Shown here piece by piece: positions 24,571 through 37,000 of a stretch of DNA of 64,000 bases. Positions within the stretch are counted from its first letter, which is position 1, and each line of letters starts with the position of its first letter. The notes below the pieces were generated by a model. That model had not been told where the DNA came from and made no database searches. It was given only the letters and a program-made list of their open reading frames with translations. Source of the DNA: Brachypodium distachyon (Eukaryota > Streptophyta > Magnoliopsida > Poales > Poaceae); contig NC_016131.3 of NCBI RefSeq assembly GCF_000005505.3, positions 58,203,355 through 58,267,354 on the forward strand, in the 5' to 3' direction. The position numbers and the translations under genes were made by a program.

Positions 24571-26533
24571 TAAGGCCAACAAGTGGGACACACCGTCATT
24601 ATCACTGTTAGCCCAGCTGATGGCTAAATTAGGGGTTTTATGAAATAGTTTAGTTCAAGAGACAATTTTAGTGACAAGAATTACAAATGGTGTAGTTCTT
24701 TGATACTACCTCCCTTTTTAAATATCTGTAAATTTCGTGTTGTCTTAAATCAAACTTCATCAACTTTGACCGATCTTACAAGATAATTTTTTTTAAAACA
24801 CCAACACATGTAATACCAAAAAAATGCATATGAAAATATACTTAACAGTAGTCCCAACGATGACCAAGTTTGACTTAAGACAACCCAAATGTACAGATAT
24901 CTAAAACAGAGATGAAATCCACCAAGAAGGTTCAGTACGAGGATGTTTTAGGCATTTGCATTCCAGGGCCAACTTCAGCTTTAAACAAAATAGCTCTCCC
25001 TCGCATCTCTTGTTGAGGTTCTCCGTCAGCATCGGGTATCCCTGAAGCCTTTCCTGGTGCAACCTTCAGACTATTGCAGCCAGCTATATAGGCTCCATTC
25101 AGGAGAACTCCGGCTCCTAAATCCGCAACCAGACTACCTGGAGCTTAGCCGAATGGATTCGACAGCACACAGCACACAGCAGCACCCTCGGCACCAAGCT
25201 CATATTAGAACAGAACAGCTACAACTGAACCAAAAATATCATCTAAAGCTTCATCCTTCATAGTATAAACCACCAAACCTATTTCAGATTCAACCATAGT
25301 TCCACATTCCTCCAAACGTTTCTGGCGTTACTTCTGAGTTCAAGCCTTATTTTCTGAAAAGAGTGGAGAACTGGAGATATGAGGTGGAAACAGCTCAAGT
25401 ACAAGATGCATAAAAGGAAGCACGAAACTGCCAAGGAAGAAAAATAACTTACTGCGTGGAGTCATGTTTTGAGCACCGACCAATTGAAATTATTACTTTG
25501 AATCCTTGTCAGTTCACAGCTCCATGCTTGTCCAAGAATTCCTTCAGTTTTCTCAGTACGTCAGAACCATGCCCATTCAGACTTTAAGCGTAATTTGAAT
25601 ACTTTCGAGAAATGACCGAATCTGCAACTTGGGACAACCTTATTTCAGTAATGAAACTCATTATATTTTCACCTCCAATTTGCCTTCCCAAGCATAAATG
25701 AACATCAGCTTAAATAAGTGAAATTTAATCTAACCTCAAGCGTTGATCCTGTGTCAAGATCACAAATAATCCAAGAGAAGAAGATCTACTTGACCATGAT
25801 TACTTTCTGTCTACTAAATTTATAAGACCCAACTCGAAACACCCCAAGGTTCCACAAGACACACAACAATTTTTTATTTTTTTTGCGAAAAAGACATATG
25901 ACAATTAATAGCAGAGTCAGGTTAATGGATTCGTCACTCTATCCACATTGTAAAAAAACTGAAAAGATACAGTGCAGACAGCATAGGAACATACTGTTCC
26001 TGAAAAGATAAGAGTGCAGGCAACACAGGAACATAATGTACTTCAAATTCACACATAAATAAGGTATCTAGTTTTGCATGATAATAAATCAATAAGTTTG
26101 AAACTGTATGTTGTCATTTTTATGTCAGAAAAAATTGGAGTAAAACCTAATTAGGCAGGAGTCACTCAATGCATAATATATACATTACGCCATTAAGAAT
26201 TGCTGCACTCTAGATAACTTTAGTCAAAAGTAGGCATTTATACTGGTTTTTCGTGGCAAGCTGACATTTCAAGCTACAGAGCAAGGAGGGTTACATACTT
26301 ATATATGGTGGGCTTACTAGCTTGGTTACATATATAAGCCCTTGTAGAACTCGACACCGACAAGCAAGCTGCCAAATAGAACAACCTCTTAAATAAAGTT
26401 CCATAAAGCAAGACTAAGACTAGCTGTAATCTCACATATCCAGATCCACACTTGTGATATCTCTACCACCTCTCCCTTGATCCATAAGCCTTTGCTCTAG
26501 CAATTAGGCCTTGCCAAAAGTTGCAATACCAAC
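24571..26533. other. Intergenic between duplication units
   Basis: AT-rich, with a MITE at about 24709-24914. The junction between left and right duplication units lies near 25020-25245. From about 25245 the sequence repeats that from 16080. No gene is supported. Confidence 0.5.
24709..24914. mobile_element. Small MITE with inverted ends
   Basis: Left end reads CCTCCCTTTTTAAATATCTG then TAAATTTCGTGTTGTCTTAA. The right end reverse complement carries TAGATATCTGTACATTTGGG then TTGTCTTAAGTCAAACTT. Ends suggest a Stowaway/Mariner-type MITE about 205 bp long. Exact borders and TSD are uncertain. Confidence 0.6.
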
Positions 26534-27990
26534 TCATTGCCCCTGGCCCGTACAAGCTGCTTCCATTGCTGCAAGAATTTAGAAAACAAAATCAGCTAGT
26601 TGATGAATCAGTTTCGCTTCAGCCTACATTTTGCTTACTCACCAATCACAAGGACCAAACAAGCCGCACAATGTAAATCCACACATGCATAAATCATTAA
26701 GAGAAGGACTTGTACTCCGCACACCGGAACACTTCTCTTTGTTCCACTCATGAATAACAGCCCAAGAAAGACTGCACATGGTTATATGCATGTGGTGGTA
26801 CCTGGAAAGCTCATGTAGGGAAAGACTTCCGTGCCCTGATCAAGCACCTTCCTTGCTCGCCCAGACTTGAGGTCAACCATGTAAACACTTGCACATGAGC
26901 CGACAAAAATGACTTGGGTACCCTCCGCGAAACCAAACACCCCTGCAGCCACGCGCGGCTCAAACGGGACCAAGAGGGCACCAGGAGGGAGTAGTGTTTC
27001 AAGATTGATTACCGGGCGTTGTGCCCATCCTACAGCTCCGTTGGGGCTGGTCTCCCTCGACGGCTCGACCACAGGGTTAGTTTTGCACCATCCGGGTTAG
27101 CAAATCCCAGCCCACCATCTTCTGCCATCACGAGCTTCCCAGAGATCATAGCCCTACCGTTAGGCAGCAAATCGAAGAGCAACAAGCGACGGGTACCGAG
27201 TCGGTACTCGATGATTTTGTTCTTGATGCTTATGAAGTACAATGCATCTCCCACAAGGAAGCTGCGCATATGTTTGGCCCAGTAATAAGGGTAGTCATGG
27301 GGGTGCTGAATTGAGGCTAGTTGGCTCCAGGTGCCAGTCTCCGAAGAGTAGAGGCAGGCGGATATCTCTCGGCCCGGACCGACGTCTCCGAAGAGTAGAG
27401 GCAGGCGGATATCTCTCGGCCCGGACCGACGTCTCCGAAGAGTAGAGGCAGGCGGATATCTCTCGGCCCGGACCGACGGCCACGATGGCCACACTGAACG
27501 GCCCTCCTTGGCAACCGGAGTGGTCGCAGCCTTGAGCGGCGCACAGCACGGCCGCTCCGAATCTCACACCGATGGCCATTTTGGGCGTGGGCACGTGGCG
27601 CCGGTCGCCCGTCACGGGGTCCCAGACGAGGAGGACCGAGAACTCCTTGGGAATGGGACGGATTGTCGTGGGACAGGGGGCGAAGAGGGCGCGGCCATGG
27701 CGTCAGTCCACGGCGAACCAGCCGGGAAGGTAGAACGCGGCGGGGCGGAAGCCGGAGGTGGGGACGAAGCGGGGCCTGTGAGGTAATGTTCTTCCGCCAT
27801 TATGGAGGAGCCCCAGCACGGGAGGCGCCCCGTTGGACTTGAGGTAGCGGCGGCGGAACCCGCGGCCGGCGATGAGGCGGCGCCACGGCTTGCAGACGGA
27901 GGAGGCGCGGACGAGGTGGTCTAGCTCGTCCGGCGGCAGGCGGAGGAAGAACTCCTCGAGGAGCTCGTCCAGCAGCGCCGGCGGCGGCAT
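26534..27990 (-). pseudogene. F-box protein gene, copy 2 (multiply broken)
   Basis: Exons correspond to 27990-26802 and 26568-26534. The F-box (LRLPPDELDHLVRASSVCK) is intact, but the frame meets TGA at 27705-27703, directly before RHGRALF. The remainder keeps the family pattern (LLVWDPVTGDRRHVP, AEDGGLGFANPDGA). A 47-bp unit is present three times (27337-27477), adding 94 bp relative to copy 1. An 8-bp insertion at 27054-27069 adds the rest, so the sum (102 bp) restores the original frame downstream, yet a stop falls in between. Copy 1 lacks all of these changes. A pseudogene with high confidence; transcription cannot be judged. Confidence 0.85.
27337..27477. repeat. 47-bp tandem triplication inside F-box copy 2
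   Basis: Three perfect head-to-tail copies starting GTCTCCGAAGAGTAGAGGCA at 27337, 27384 and 27431. The matching place in copy 1 (about 18330-18368) has a single unit. Identity of the units points to a very recent expansion. Confidence 0.92.
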
Positions 27991-28329
27991 GGTGCGGCGG
28001 CGAGGGTTTGGGGAGTATAGTGGCTTTGTGGGCTCGCCGACTGCCATCAAGGAGTGGCTTGAGCTGACCACCTGCCATGTGGGGCCAGAAGGCAGTGAGA
28101 GCGGGACGCTGCTCGCAGATGGTACCATTTTGTTTTATTCTTTCGGGGATTCTATTTCTATGTGTGTTGATTTCAATAAGACAAACAAAGTGGAGTATTT
28201 TTTTTGCCGTACAAAATATTTTGTTTGTATATATGAATTTTAAAAAGAAATACTTCACAACTTTCTGAAGGCAGCATTTGAAGGACACAAACCACGCCAA
28301 TGAAAATTGTTTCCAACTAAAAGGACACA

Positions 28330-30629
28330 AACCACGCCAATGAAAATTGTACTAAAAGAAGCAGCTTGTCTTTGGTCAAAATTCTTAAATTTTGTGCAAG
28401 CCTGTAAAAATTGTTCAAAGTCAAACTTCTTAAAGTTTGATCAAGTTTATAGAAAAATATATAAACTTTGTCAATCTTAAAAAAGCTAAATATCTTTGCA
28501 AGGAAGATCTCCTGAAGATCGACACCTGCACATCGTATCTGTTGGAGACCACTTGCAAACCTGTACCAACTAGTTTTTTTCTCTGTAAGATCCCGATGAA
28601 ACCAAAGCTACTTGACATCAAGTCTCACAACTCATGTAAAATCCATACCTTCACAAAAATTCAAGCAAAAATAAATCAAACATGTGAAATACCGATCCCA
28701 GATAACCATCACGCAAATAAACAAGGTTATTAGCTTTTAACAGCCACTTCAGTTCATAGCAGAAATTAAACTGATAAACTACAGTACACCCCAGACTAAC
28801 ATACGCTCCCAACATCATTAGAATGGAGGTCGCCAGCCGGATTTCTGTTCCCGTCCTTTGTCGCAGTACCTCCAAAAGATATCACGTTTGCATTCTTAAA
28901 TTGCCTAAATTTTTTTTACTAAATATCATAAGCCCAACAACACAACAAAGTGTATAAAAAAACTGCATATTTTGGTATTCTTATTACTTAACAGTGACTT
29001 GAACTAAATTGTATCAAATAAAACTATACTCCCTCCGTTTCATAATTCTTGTCTCAGATTTGCCCAAAAATGGATGTATCTATTTCTAAAAGACGTCTAG
29101 ATACATGTAAGATTTCGACCTAATTTCTTGGATAGATGGTGAGATATGCACTAGTAAATTGGCTGGACTTGTTCCACACCAAGGGTTACGGCAACAAGAG
29201 TATGTACATGTTCAGTTAGGACACGTGCGGCTAGCTAGCACCCACGCATATACATGCGGAGGCGGCGGCTGCACAACTTTTCCTCCGTCAGTTCTGCCAA
29301 TGGTCAGTTCGGCATCCGTTGGCTTCCTTGGGCACGGAGGTGAGGCGGATCCCGACCGCTCGGCGGAAGGACCTCTCAGTTTTTTGTTCTAGTTTTTCTT
29401 CGGTGTCTTCAAGATTGTGAGACGGAGGCAACATCTCACACTCAGAATAAGGTCCTCAATATCCTGTCTTTGTTCCGGCGGCTGTTTGTTCGTGTGGTTT
29501 TAGGTATGACTCTTCCGATCTATGATTCTCATTTTTGACGATGGTTGTTGCTTTGGTGTGCTGGTTCTTTGGGGCCTTAGTACGACAACTAACACATCGT
29601 CTACTATCATAAACTCTATTTTGGCAAGCTATGGCCGCCCGATGATGGAGGGGCAAGGACGGTTCTTTTCTTAAATGGTTCGGTCAGAGACGTGGCAAGC
29701 AGTCTTTTGCCGCCCACCATGCTCGAGCTCGCCGACATATGCAGCCTGCCGCTACGATGACGGCGCTCGACCGGACCCCTATTCCGCGCACGTACCTACG
29801 AACCCCGACTTCACCCAGTCTCATGGAGTTTTGAAGCTTTTCTGCAGTCATGGATCCCTCATACGCGGCGCCAAACCGAGCTTTTATTTGTTTGTAAAAA
29901 AAAAAAGGAGGGACCCTTCCCCTGTTCCATTTCAACAGAGATGAAATCCACCAATCAGGTTCAGTGCATAGATGTTTTAGGCATTTGCATTCCAGGGCCA
30001 ACTTCAGCTTTAAACAAAATAGCTGTCTCTCGCATCTCTGTAAGTGGCTAAGAGCCTCTTCAACAGGACTCTAAACAAGGTCCATATTCCGTTGTTACGG
30101 GGTGGAGGCAAAAAAAAGACCTATGATCTTAATTTGACACTACAAGTGTTGAGATTTTTTTTTCTTATAAGATGGTTAATTTAAAAAAGTTTGGCGGCAT
30201 CTTACATTTTGGGACAGAGGGAGCAAAAAGAAACGCGGTTCCAGTTTCCAAATCCCACGCTTGTTCTAGATTTTCTCATGGCTTTTGCAGGACTTGACCT
30301 GCCTATTGAAAAAACAGAATCAAGTTAATGGATATATCACTATCCTCAGTAACACTGGCTCTCTACCAATAGAAAAAAAAAACTGAAAATATAAAGTTCA
30401 TATAACTTACGGACATGCTGTAGTTCAGCGTTGGCACTTAGTATATCACGAATCTGATTTGGTTTAGTGTGTCTACGCGAGATAGGACATAACATAAAGG
30501 ATCATGATAACAAGTACAGGTCTAACATAAGTAACAAAACACACAACACACTACACCGCCAGTCTAACATACATTCCCAACATCATTAGAAATCACACTA
30601 GGTTACTACAATCTAAGGAAGTCCATGCT
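28330..30629. other. Intergenic, duplicated and repeat-derived
   Basis: It holds the rest of the right duplication unit to about 30045. A one-ended Stowaway remnant starts CTCCCTCCGTTTCATAATTC at about 29029. A GC-richer patch at 29160-29660 has no recognisable product. Near 28790-28830 and 30565-30595 a short segment (CTAACATAC, CCCAACATCATTAGAA) is shared. No gene is supported. Confidence 0.45.
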
Positions 30630-33062
30630 TTACTCTTCTGGAACATACAAAACCTTCTTGACCAAGCCTTGGTACAGATAAAATTTCATGTGTGTTTTTG
30701 GGCTGGAGAAGCTTCGGAAAGTCTGGCACAACCACTTGGCCTTGCTTTCAGCGACTGAATCCTTGAAAGATATTGTCATTTTTTTTAGCACTGTTGCCCA
30801 ACTGAAAAACCGTTGCAGAAAAGCAACTTCATGTTCAGTTCCTAGCAGTCCAATGATACGTACTTCCGGGAGCTGATTCAACACAAGTTCCTCGGTTTTC
30901 CGGTTTTCCAACTGATCACAAATGCAACCTGATGAGCATGGAGTCACCGCCCGTTCCTAAAATAAGGGCATATCAACTACATAAGATAAACTGGTGTAGT
31001 TTGATGATATAAAAAGAGAAGAAGCTATAAATTATCAGACTGACTGAAAACTTGAGGATATGCATGAATAGAATTTACAAAAGAAAACACCGGGAAATTA
31101 CTTTGGAGCTAGCATATTGCAGAAAATAAGTTTATCATGTACAAAGCGAGTGGTATACCAAATGTAAAATATTATAGAAGTTACGTCAATTATGAGGCAT
31201 GACTACGTCAAATTTGACCTTTGGACTTCACTATCAAATGAATCTTTCTAAAAACATGCTCTAAGCTTCATTAAATTATCGCTAATCTAACCGTGTTTTC
31301 AAGATTGAGCCTGCCAAGTGTCAAGCAATAAAGAGGCATGCATGATAAACTTTGTCAAATTATTACAAAATCGAGTAGGATAAACTTTGTCAAATTTGAA
31401 GAGCAAAGTATTATAACTAGGAGATACATCAGCAATGTGTTTTCGCAGACAAAGTATCTGCATTGAACCAACACCTAGAGTAGGGCAACAGGCAGAGCGC
31501 AATCGGGCCTAGGCGTGCCAAGAAATACACACGCATATTGCTTCATGTGACTTCACTAGTAATTCAAGTATCAGCTAAACACCTAAAGAAGAGATGAACA
31601 AATTAAGGATAGTTTACCTTGAAATATTCAAGTTCTAGCTTTCTTAAACCAGTACACATTCTGAGAATATGAAATGCGCTGCCTCCAAAGGTGTGTCCTT
31701 TTGAATCCACAGTCAGGGACAAGAATGTAATGTCAGGGAGCCTTGCCATGTCTGCCATCATGTATCGATGGTTCCTATGTCCTGTAGGTTCACAGAACAT
31801 TACAAAAAGAACTACTCCCTCCGATCCTAAATTGTTGTCGAAATATTACATGTATCTAGACGCTTTTTAAGAATAGAATACATCCATATTTGGACAAATT
31901 TGAGTCAAGAATTTAGGATCAGAGGGAGTATATGTTATGTTCTGGACCCTTGTCAAGTAGATTTGTAGGTAAATCACAAAAAAGAGAGCAGTTCAAAAGT
32001 TCATGTCCCCTTGGATAACGAATGAACCCAAGAAAATGACATAACTTCACACAAGAAAATGAACTCACCGATTTATAGAAGATTCTGAGGGTTAGACTGT
32101 GCACGGCCTTGAAGTGTTGCATAGCCTCAGGCAATAATGATTGTGATTGGTTTAATGTCATGTCGTCCATGTACAGAAAAAACACCAGGGCTCAGCTGCC
32201 GCAAATGTGCCGTATCGCCAAGCTGGACAGAGCATGGATCATAAGCATCCAGCCACTCTAGTGACACCAGCTAGGGGGCAGAGATGTGGCTACCGGATGA
32301 GTCTCATTGAGAGTAAGAAAGCAGCAGATCACAACTAACCCTTTGAGCGCCGGCGCCACGACACTGAGTTGCTGGAAGCCACATAGCTTGAAAAGCTTCA
32401 ATTGCAGGAGGGACTCGGAATGGATGGTGAGTTTGTCAATACCACGGGCACTCGAGATGTTGAGTCTTTGCAAGCACGGGCACCTGGGCGAGGAGAGAGC
32501 ATCACCGAGCACCCATGGACCTTGTACCTTGATGTTACTCAGTCTCAGGTGCAGGTGCAGATCGGTGAGCCGAGCGGATATGCCGGAAGCCGGCAATGCA
32601 AGGCCAAGAAGCCCAAGGTCGAGCCACAGCGAGGTAGCGTCCTCGAAGCACGGCAGCTCAAAGCCACCTCTGTCCTGACCCCCATCCGCATCGCTCAACT
32701 TGTTGACGAAGGAGAGAGAACCGGAGGCGCGGCTGGCTGCGATGGGGATCCACGCCGCGACGCAGTCAGTAGTCGCGTCCGTCGGTGACGCGTAGATTAA
32801 GGAGTGCCGGAGCTCGGTGGGCGTCGAGGGCGGCGCGAATGCGGTCGGGGGCGTCGCGAGCGGCGGTGAAGTCGAGCTCCGGCATGAGGGCCCAGAGGGG
32901 GAGCCACCGGCTGGAGAGCACGCTTGTCTGAGCGGCGATGGCGGCGCTGCGCAGCCCGACGAGGATCTGGATGAGAACGTCGTCTGGTAGCGCGCTGATG
33001 AAGTCCTCGCCGCCGCCGGCCGCTCGCTTGGCGTCGGCCTCCCTCCCATCGTCGTGCTCCAT
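30630..33062 (-). pseudogene. F-box/LRR/FBD gene, copy A (multiple frameshifts)
   Basis: Three exons by splice signals and by comparison with the paralogue downstream: 33062-32069, 31781-31618, 30956-30630. Exon 1 starts MEHDDGREADAKRAAGGGED and gives an F-box (ISALPDDVLIQILVGLRSAA). LRR-type segments follow (ELPCFEDATSLWLDLG, LTDLHLHLRLSNIKVQG). Exon 3 is an FBD domain (CICDQLENRKTEELVLNQL, then a GTEHEVAFLQRFF core). Frames break near 32770-32785, near 32265, near 32190 and at the start of exon 2, where one base is missing compared with the paralogue. The family acts as SCF substrate adaptors. Several independent lesions make this a pseudogene. Confidence 0.8.
31815..31928. mobile_element. 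Stowaway MITE, 114 bp
   Basis: Ends CTCCCTCCGATCC and (reverse complement) CTCCCTCTGATCC, flanked by TA at 31813-31814 and 31929-31930, as in the Tc1/Mariner superfamily. It sits in intron 1 of the FBD pseudogene. Confidence 0.9.
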
Positions 33063-34009
33063 CGTCTCCTAAGCGCTGATGGCGTCTAACATCAGAGGAG
33101 GGAGGGCAGCCGGAGTTGGCGAGGACGCCGGAGCCGATGGAAGAGGGAGGGGAGGGGAATGGAGCGAGCGCCGATTCGGGGGCTGAGGAGGATGGAGACG
33201 CTTGGGGATTTGCGTTTGTGTTCTTTCTTCCCTCTGAAGCCACTTCAAGGAAAATCATAATTTGCTACTCTGAAACGAGAAAAGTTTTTAAATAGTACAA
33301 TAAAACCGAATTCGTCCAATTCATAATACAAGAACTTCAATTGGTGGCTATAAAATCACGAACTTACCACCCAGCTCATCATCCAAACGCACAAATGAAA
33401 AATCAAGAAATAGACGAACTGGAGCGGAGCGCTATGCCGACCAAGATTGCCAAAATTCAGATTTCGCCTGTGGAGTGCGAAACTCATAACCAGACCGGAG
33501 GATTTTGCAGAGTTGAGGGCTGCCTGTAAGGCACCAAAATAATCGAACCACCGTCACTAATTGATATCATACTATAAAAATGTACTCCTCCGTTCCATAA
33601 TTTTGTCTCCAATTTGTCCAAAAATCGATATAATTCTTAAAAAATGTCCAGATACACGTAAGATTTTGACAAGAATTATGAAACGAAAGAGTACATTATT
33701 TTTAACTCACTTACATTAAACATCCAACTAAGTCAGTAACCAACCATCACAGAAATGGAAGATTATTTCCCCGAGAAAAAAAACATCAAGCCCATTGCAC
33801 CAGTCACCGACTACATCTGCCTAGATAAAAGTTTTGAAATTATAACATGAAACCAAGTTAATCTGCCAACATCTCAAAATAAAGAAGTTAATCTGTGAAC
33901 GACAAAGCAGATCACCATTTTACGCAAGTACCAGCGGATTATACAACATCATCTCACTGCATAAATATGTGGCTGCTCTTGAGCATGGCAAAAACCGGAT
34001 CTTGCACTC
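33063..34009. other. Spacer between FBD genes
   Basis: The GC-rich 5' part (33063-33240) is the likely leader and promoter of the upstream FBD copy. The rest is AT-rich with a Stowaway MITE. No further gene is supported. Confidence 0.5.
33585..33691. mobile_element. Stowaway-like MITE, 107 bp
   Basis: Left end CTCCTCCGTTCCATAATTTT and right end TAAGATTTTGACAAGAATTA then TGAAACGAAAGAG are imperfect inverted repeats, with TA on both sides (33583-33584, 33692-33693). Confidence 0.75.
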
Positions 34010-37000
34010 TTACAAAGTGCCAAACCTAGCCATCTCTAGAAAGTTTTGAAACATCTGCTCAAACTCCTCCCTCTTGCTTTCAGTAACTGTGGGACAGAAG
34101 ATTATTTTCGGCTCTTTTAGAGACGGAGACCAGCGGCACAACTGTTTCAAGACAGCAACTTCATGTTCGTTTCCTGTAAACTGGAAGATCTCTAATTCTT
34201 CGAGGCGATCGAGTACGAATTCCTCATGTTCCCAGTTTTGTAGCTGATCACAGATGCAACCTGGTGGGCATGCAGTTTGTGCCTGAAATGGGGAGCACAG
34301 TCAAATGAGGAGCACATCAGCTTAGTAAGATTAACTGATGTCGTTTTATTGCACAAAAGGAGAAGCAACCAGAAACCTGTCTGAATCCTTTGTTATATGC
34401 CGTCAATTAACAAAATTTACAACAAAACATGTTAAAAACATATAGTTTTGAATTTCTGGCAATATTTTCTCAACAAGGCTCTATGGATACTTGTGGAAAC
34501 ACATAGGCCATATAGTTACAGTCTTACAGATAAACTACTGAAGTTCAGATTAAAGTGTTGTGTACCACGACCATAGCATTAGGCAATGTTACGTGTACAA
34601 TAGCATCAGGCAATACTCAAATAGATATGTATTATGTACTATTGAAATAGGCAAGAGAGCTACTCTCTCCTTCCCAGTTTAAATGTTGTCTTAGCAAAAT
34701 TCCTAATACCAAGAAGCAGTTAAAGCCCTGAGAAATAGGTAGACTAGGAATCAACACATAGGCTAAAAACGCTTTAGACACCTACATAATGAGCTGTTTG
34801 CAATTTTCCCCATGCCCCTAATCAATGCATGCGCTAGAGCTGCGCACTAATCATGCATGCAGTTTGCATGCATCTCTCCAAAAGCGTGCCCACGCTTTAA
34901 ATAAGAAATGAACTTCTTTGGCCAAGCACTAAGACGACACTTAAATTGGGAATTTTTCAAAATCTTAGACGACATCTAAAATGGGATGGTGTATTTGAAT
35001 AGGAAAGAGATAAGATTAGAGTCAGAGATCGGATTAGTATGCTTTGAATTATGACTTAGGGGTCAAGTAAGCCCTCCTATATAAAGGCGCCAAATGTGTA
35101 AATTATCGATTGAAAAATAAAAGGATAGTTTATCAATCTGTTATATGTCTCGTTAGTCCTCCCTGTCCTAAGTTTTACCCCCCAAACTCCTATGCCGTGC
35201 CGCTGAGCCATCTTTATGTCGGCAGTTAAATAGTTTCTCCTAATTTGTGTCCGAACCAATTATTGCTCCCCACCTCAATGGCTTCCTCAAATATGTGTCC
35301 AAACTCGGCTGGTTGCCCATTTCCTGCCCACGAGTATATCCATGGGGTGCAATTTCTGTCGATGCCCGATGGATACCCATTACTCGCTGGAGGAGAGAAA
35401 AAGACGCCTCCGCACTGAGGCGGAAGCATGCAGAACATTTTTTTGCGATTGAATACATGCAAAGCTAAAGTGGATTGGTCGAATTATCATGCACAGCAGC
35501 CTTTGCATTTAGTTTTGGCTGCATGCAAAGCCAGCATCTGCTTCCATGTATTAAAAGACATTAAACTAATTCTCTCTAAACTCTGTCTTGGTATGCACAA
35601 AAAAATTCATACGCCCTACAAAATGGAAAGGACGGAGTATATCACATACTACTATGCAACAATAAATAAATGTCATAAATACTTAGTTTTGCACATTTCA
35701 TGGTCACAAAAAAAGACTCACACGGTACAATACTTAATTTTTCATGGAAACTGCAGCAATAAAGAAGATTCACATAGGTTTTGAGCATTTATATATATGC
35801 TTCCACTAAAGCCCACATAACGTATATGATATGAATATTGTATTTTTAATTAATTCTTCGAGTACCGCATGGATATCCATGGAGCAAGATTGATTTTCAT
35901 GCCCGCCCCTCCCAAGAGTATGCACGGAGCAAGAATGCCTTCCATACCCATGCTCCATGTGAGAATTATCTGTGAGTACCCAACTCTATGGATAGAATTA
36001 CTGTGTAGGCGCTGCCAGCAGCATCAGCGGTGGTGACGCGGACTGGGAAAGAAGAACCGCAGACGCACCTTGCAGCATCAATGGCAACACAGCAACGTGC
36101 AGCAGTGCCAGAGGCACTAGAAGGACTGAAGGAGTAGCAGCGTCGGAACAAACCAGAACAAGTGGTAGTGGGTGCTAATACATGCTAATGCTGCATATCC
36201 AAAACCTCGTGAGCTTCAGTGGAACAGGCTCAGCTCTCTGTCTTCATGGTGGCAGCTTGCTCGACCACAACATGAAGAAGTGTACCACTTCATTGATGTG
36301 GGGCAGCAAACATGGCCTCTACCAGAGGCAGCTAGGCTTGTCAAGGGGTCAGTAGTTGTTACAGGCATGAATGATAGTCTTAGCCAATATACAAACAGAT
36401 ATGGAATATTATTGAAATAGTCAGCAGAGTTATTGGAACACTAAAGATATAAGATTAGAGTTAGAGAAAGGATTACTGTCCTTTGACAGTTTGACTTCTT
36501 ACTTAGGGATCCAATAAGCCCTCCTATATAAGGGGCACCACGCCACCACATGTATGAGTTATCAAGCAAGCAATAAAAGAACTATTTATCAATCTGTTAT
36601 ATCCCTCATTTGTCATCCCTGACCTATGTTCTACTCCCGGATGTCCCCACCGTGCCATCGGGCCATCTTCATGTCGGTAGTTACTACCAGTCAAGGTGTG
36701 CCATGAAATGCAAATGCATATCGCCTTTGTGGCTTCACTGGTAAATCAAGTATTGGATAAACAAATTAAGGATAGTTTTACCTCTGAGTTGGTAGAAGTC
36801 AATAATACTTCGAATATTAGCTTCAGCCTTCTTAAACCAGTAGACATCCGGAGAACATGGAATAAGCTGGCTCCGAAGGAATGTCCATTTAGCATTACAA
36901 TGACTTCCAAGGATGAAACGACAGGGGGCATTGTCGTTATTTCTTCCATTAAGAGTTGAGTGTTACCTAGGTCCTGTAGATCATAAGAAGTCATAAAAGG

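Larger units (their letters stand above)
25245..30045. repeat. Right copy of tandem segmental duplication
   Basis: Collinear with 16080-19990 and then 24905-25013. It includes F-box copy 2 and the terminal match GGCATTTGCATTCCAGGGCC at about 24951 and 29980. It lacks the LINE found in the left copy. Confidence 0.75.

Noticed and set aside
36172..36420. 82-codon plus-strand frame between the LTR-like repeats
   Set aside because: It reads like coding sequence in places but matches no motif I recognise. Kept only as part of the decayed LTR pair.
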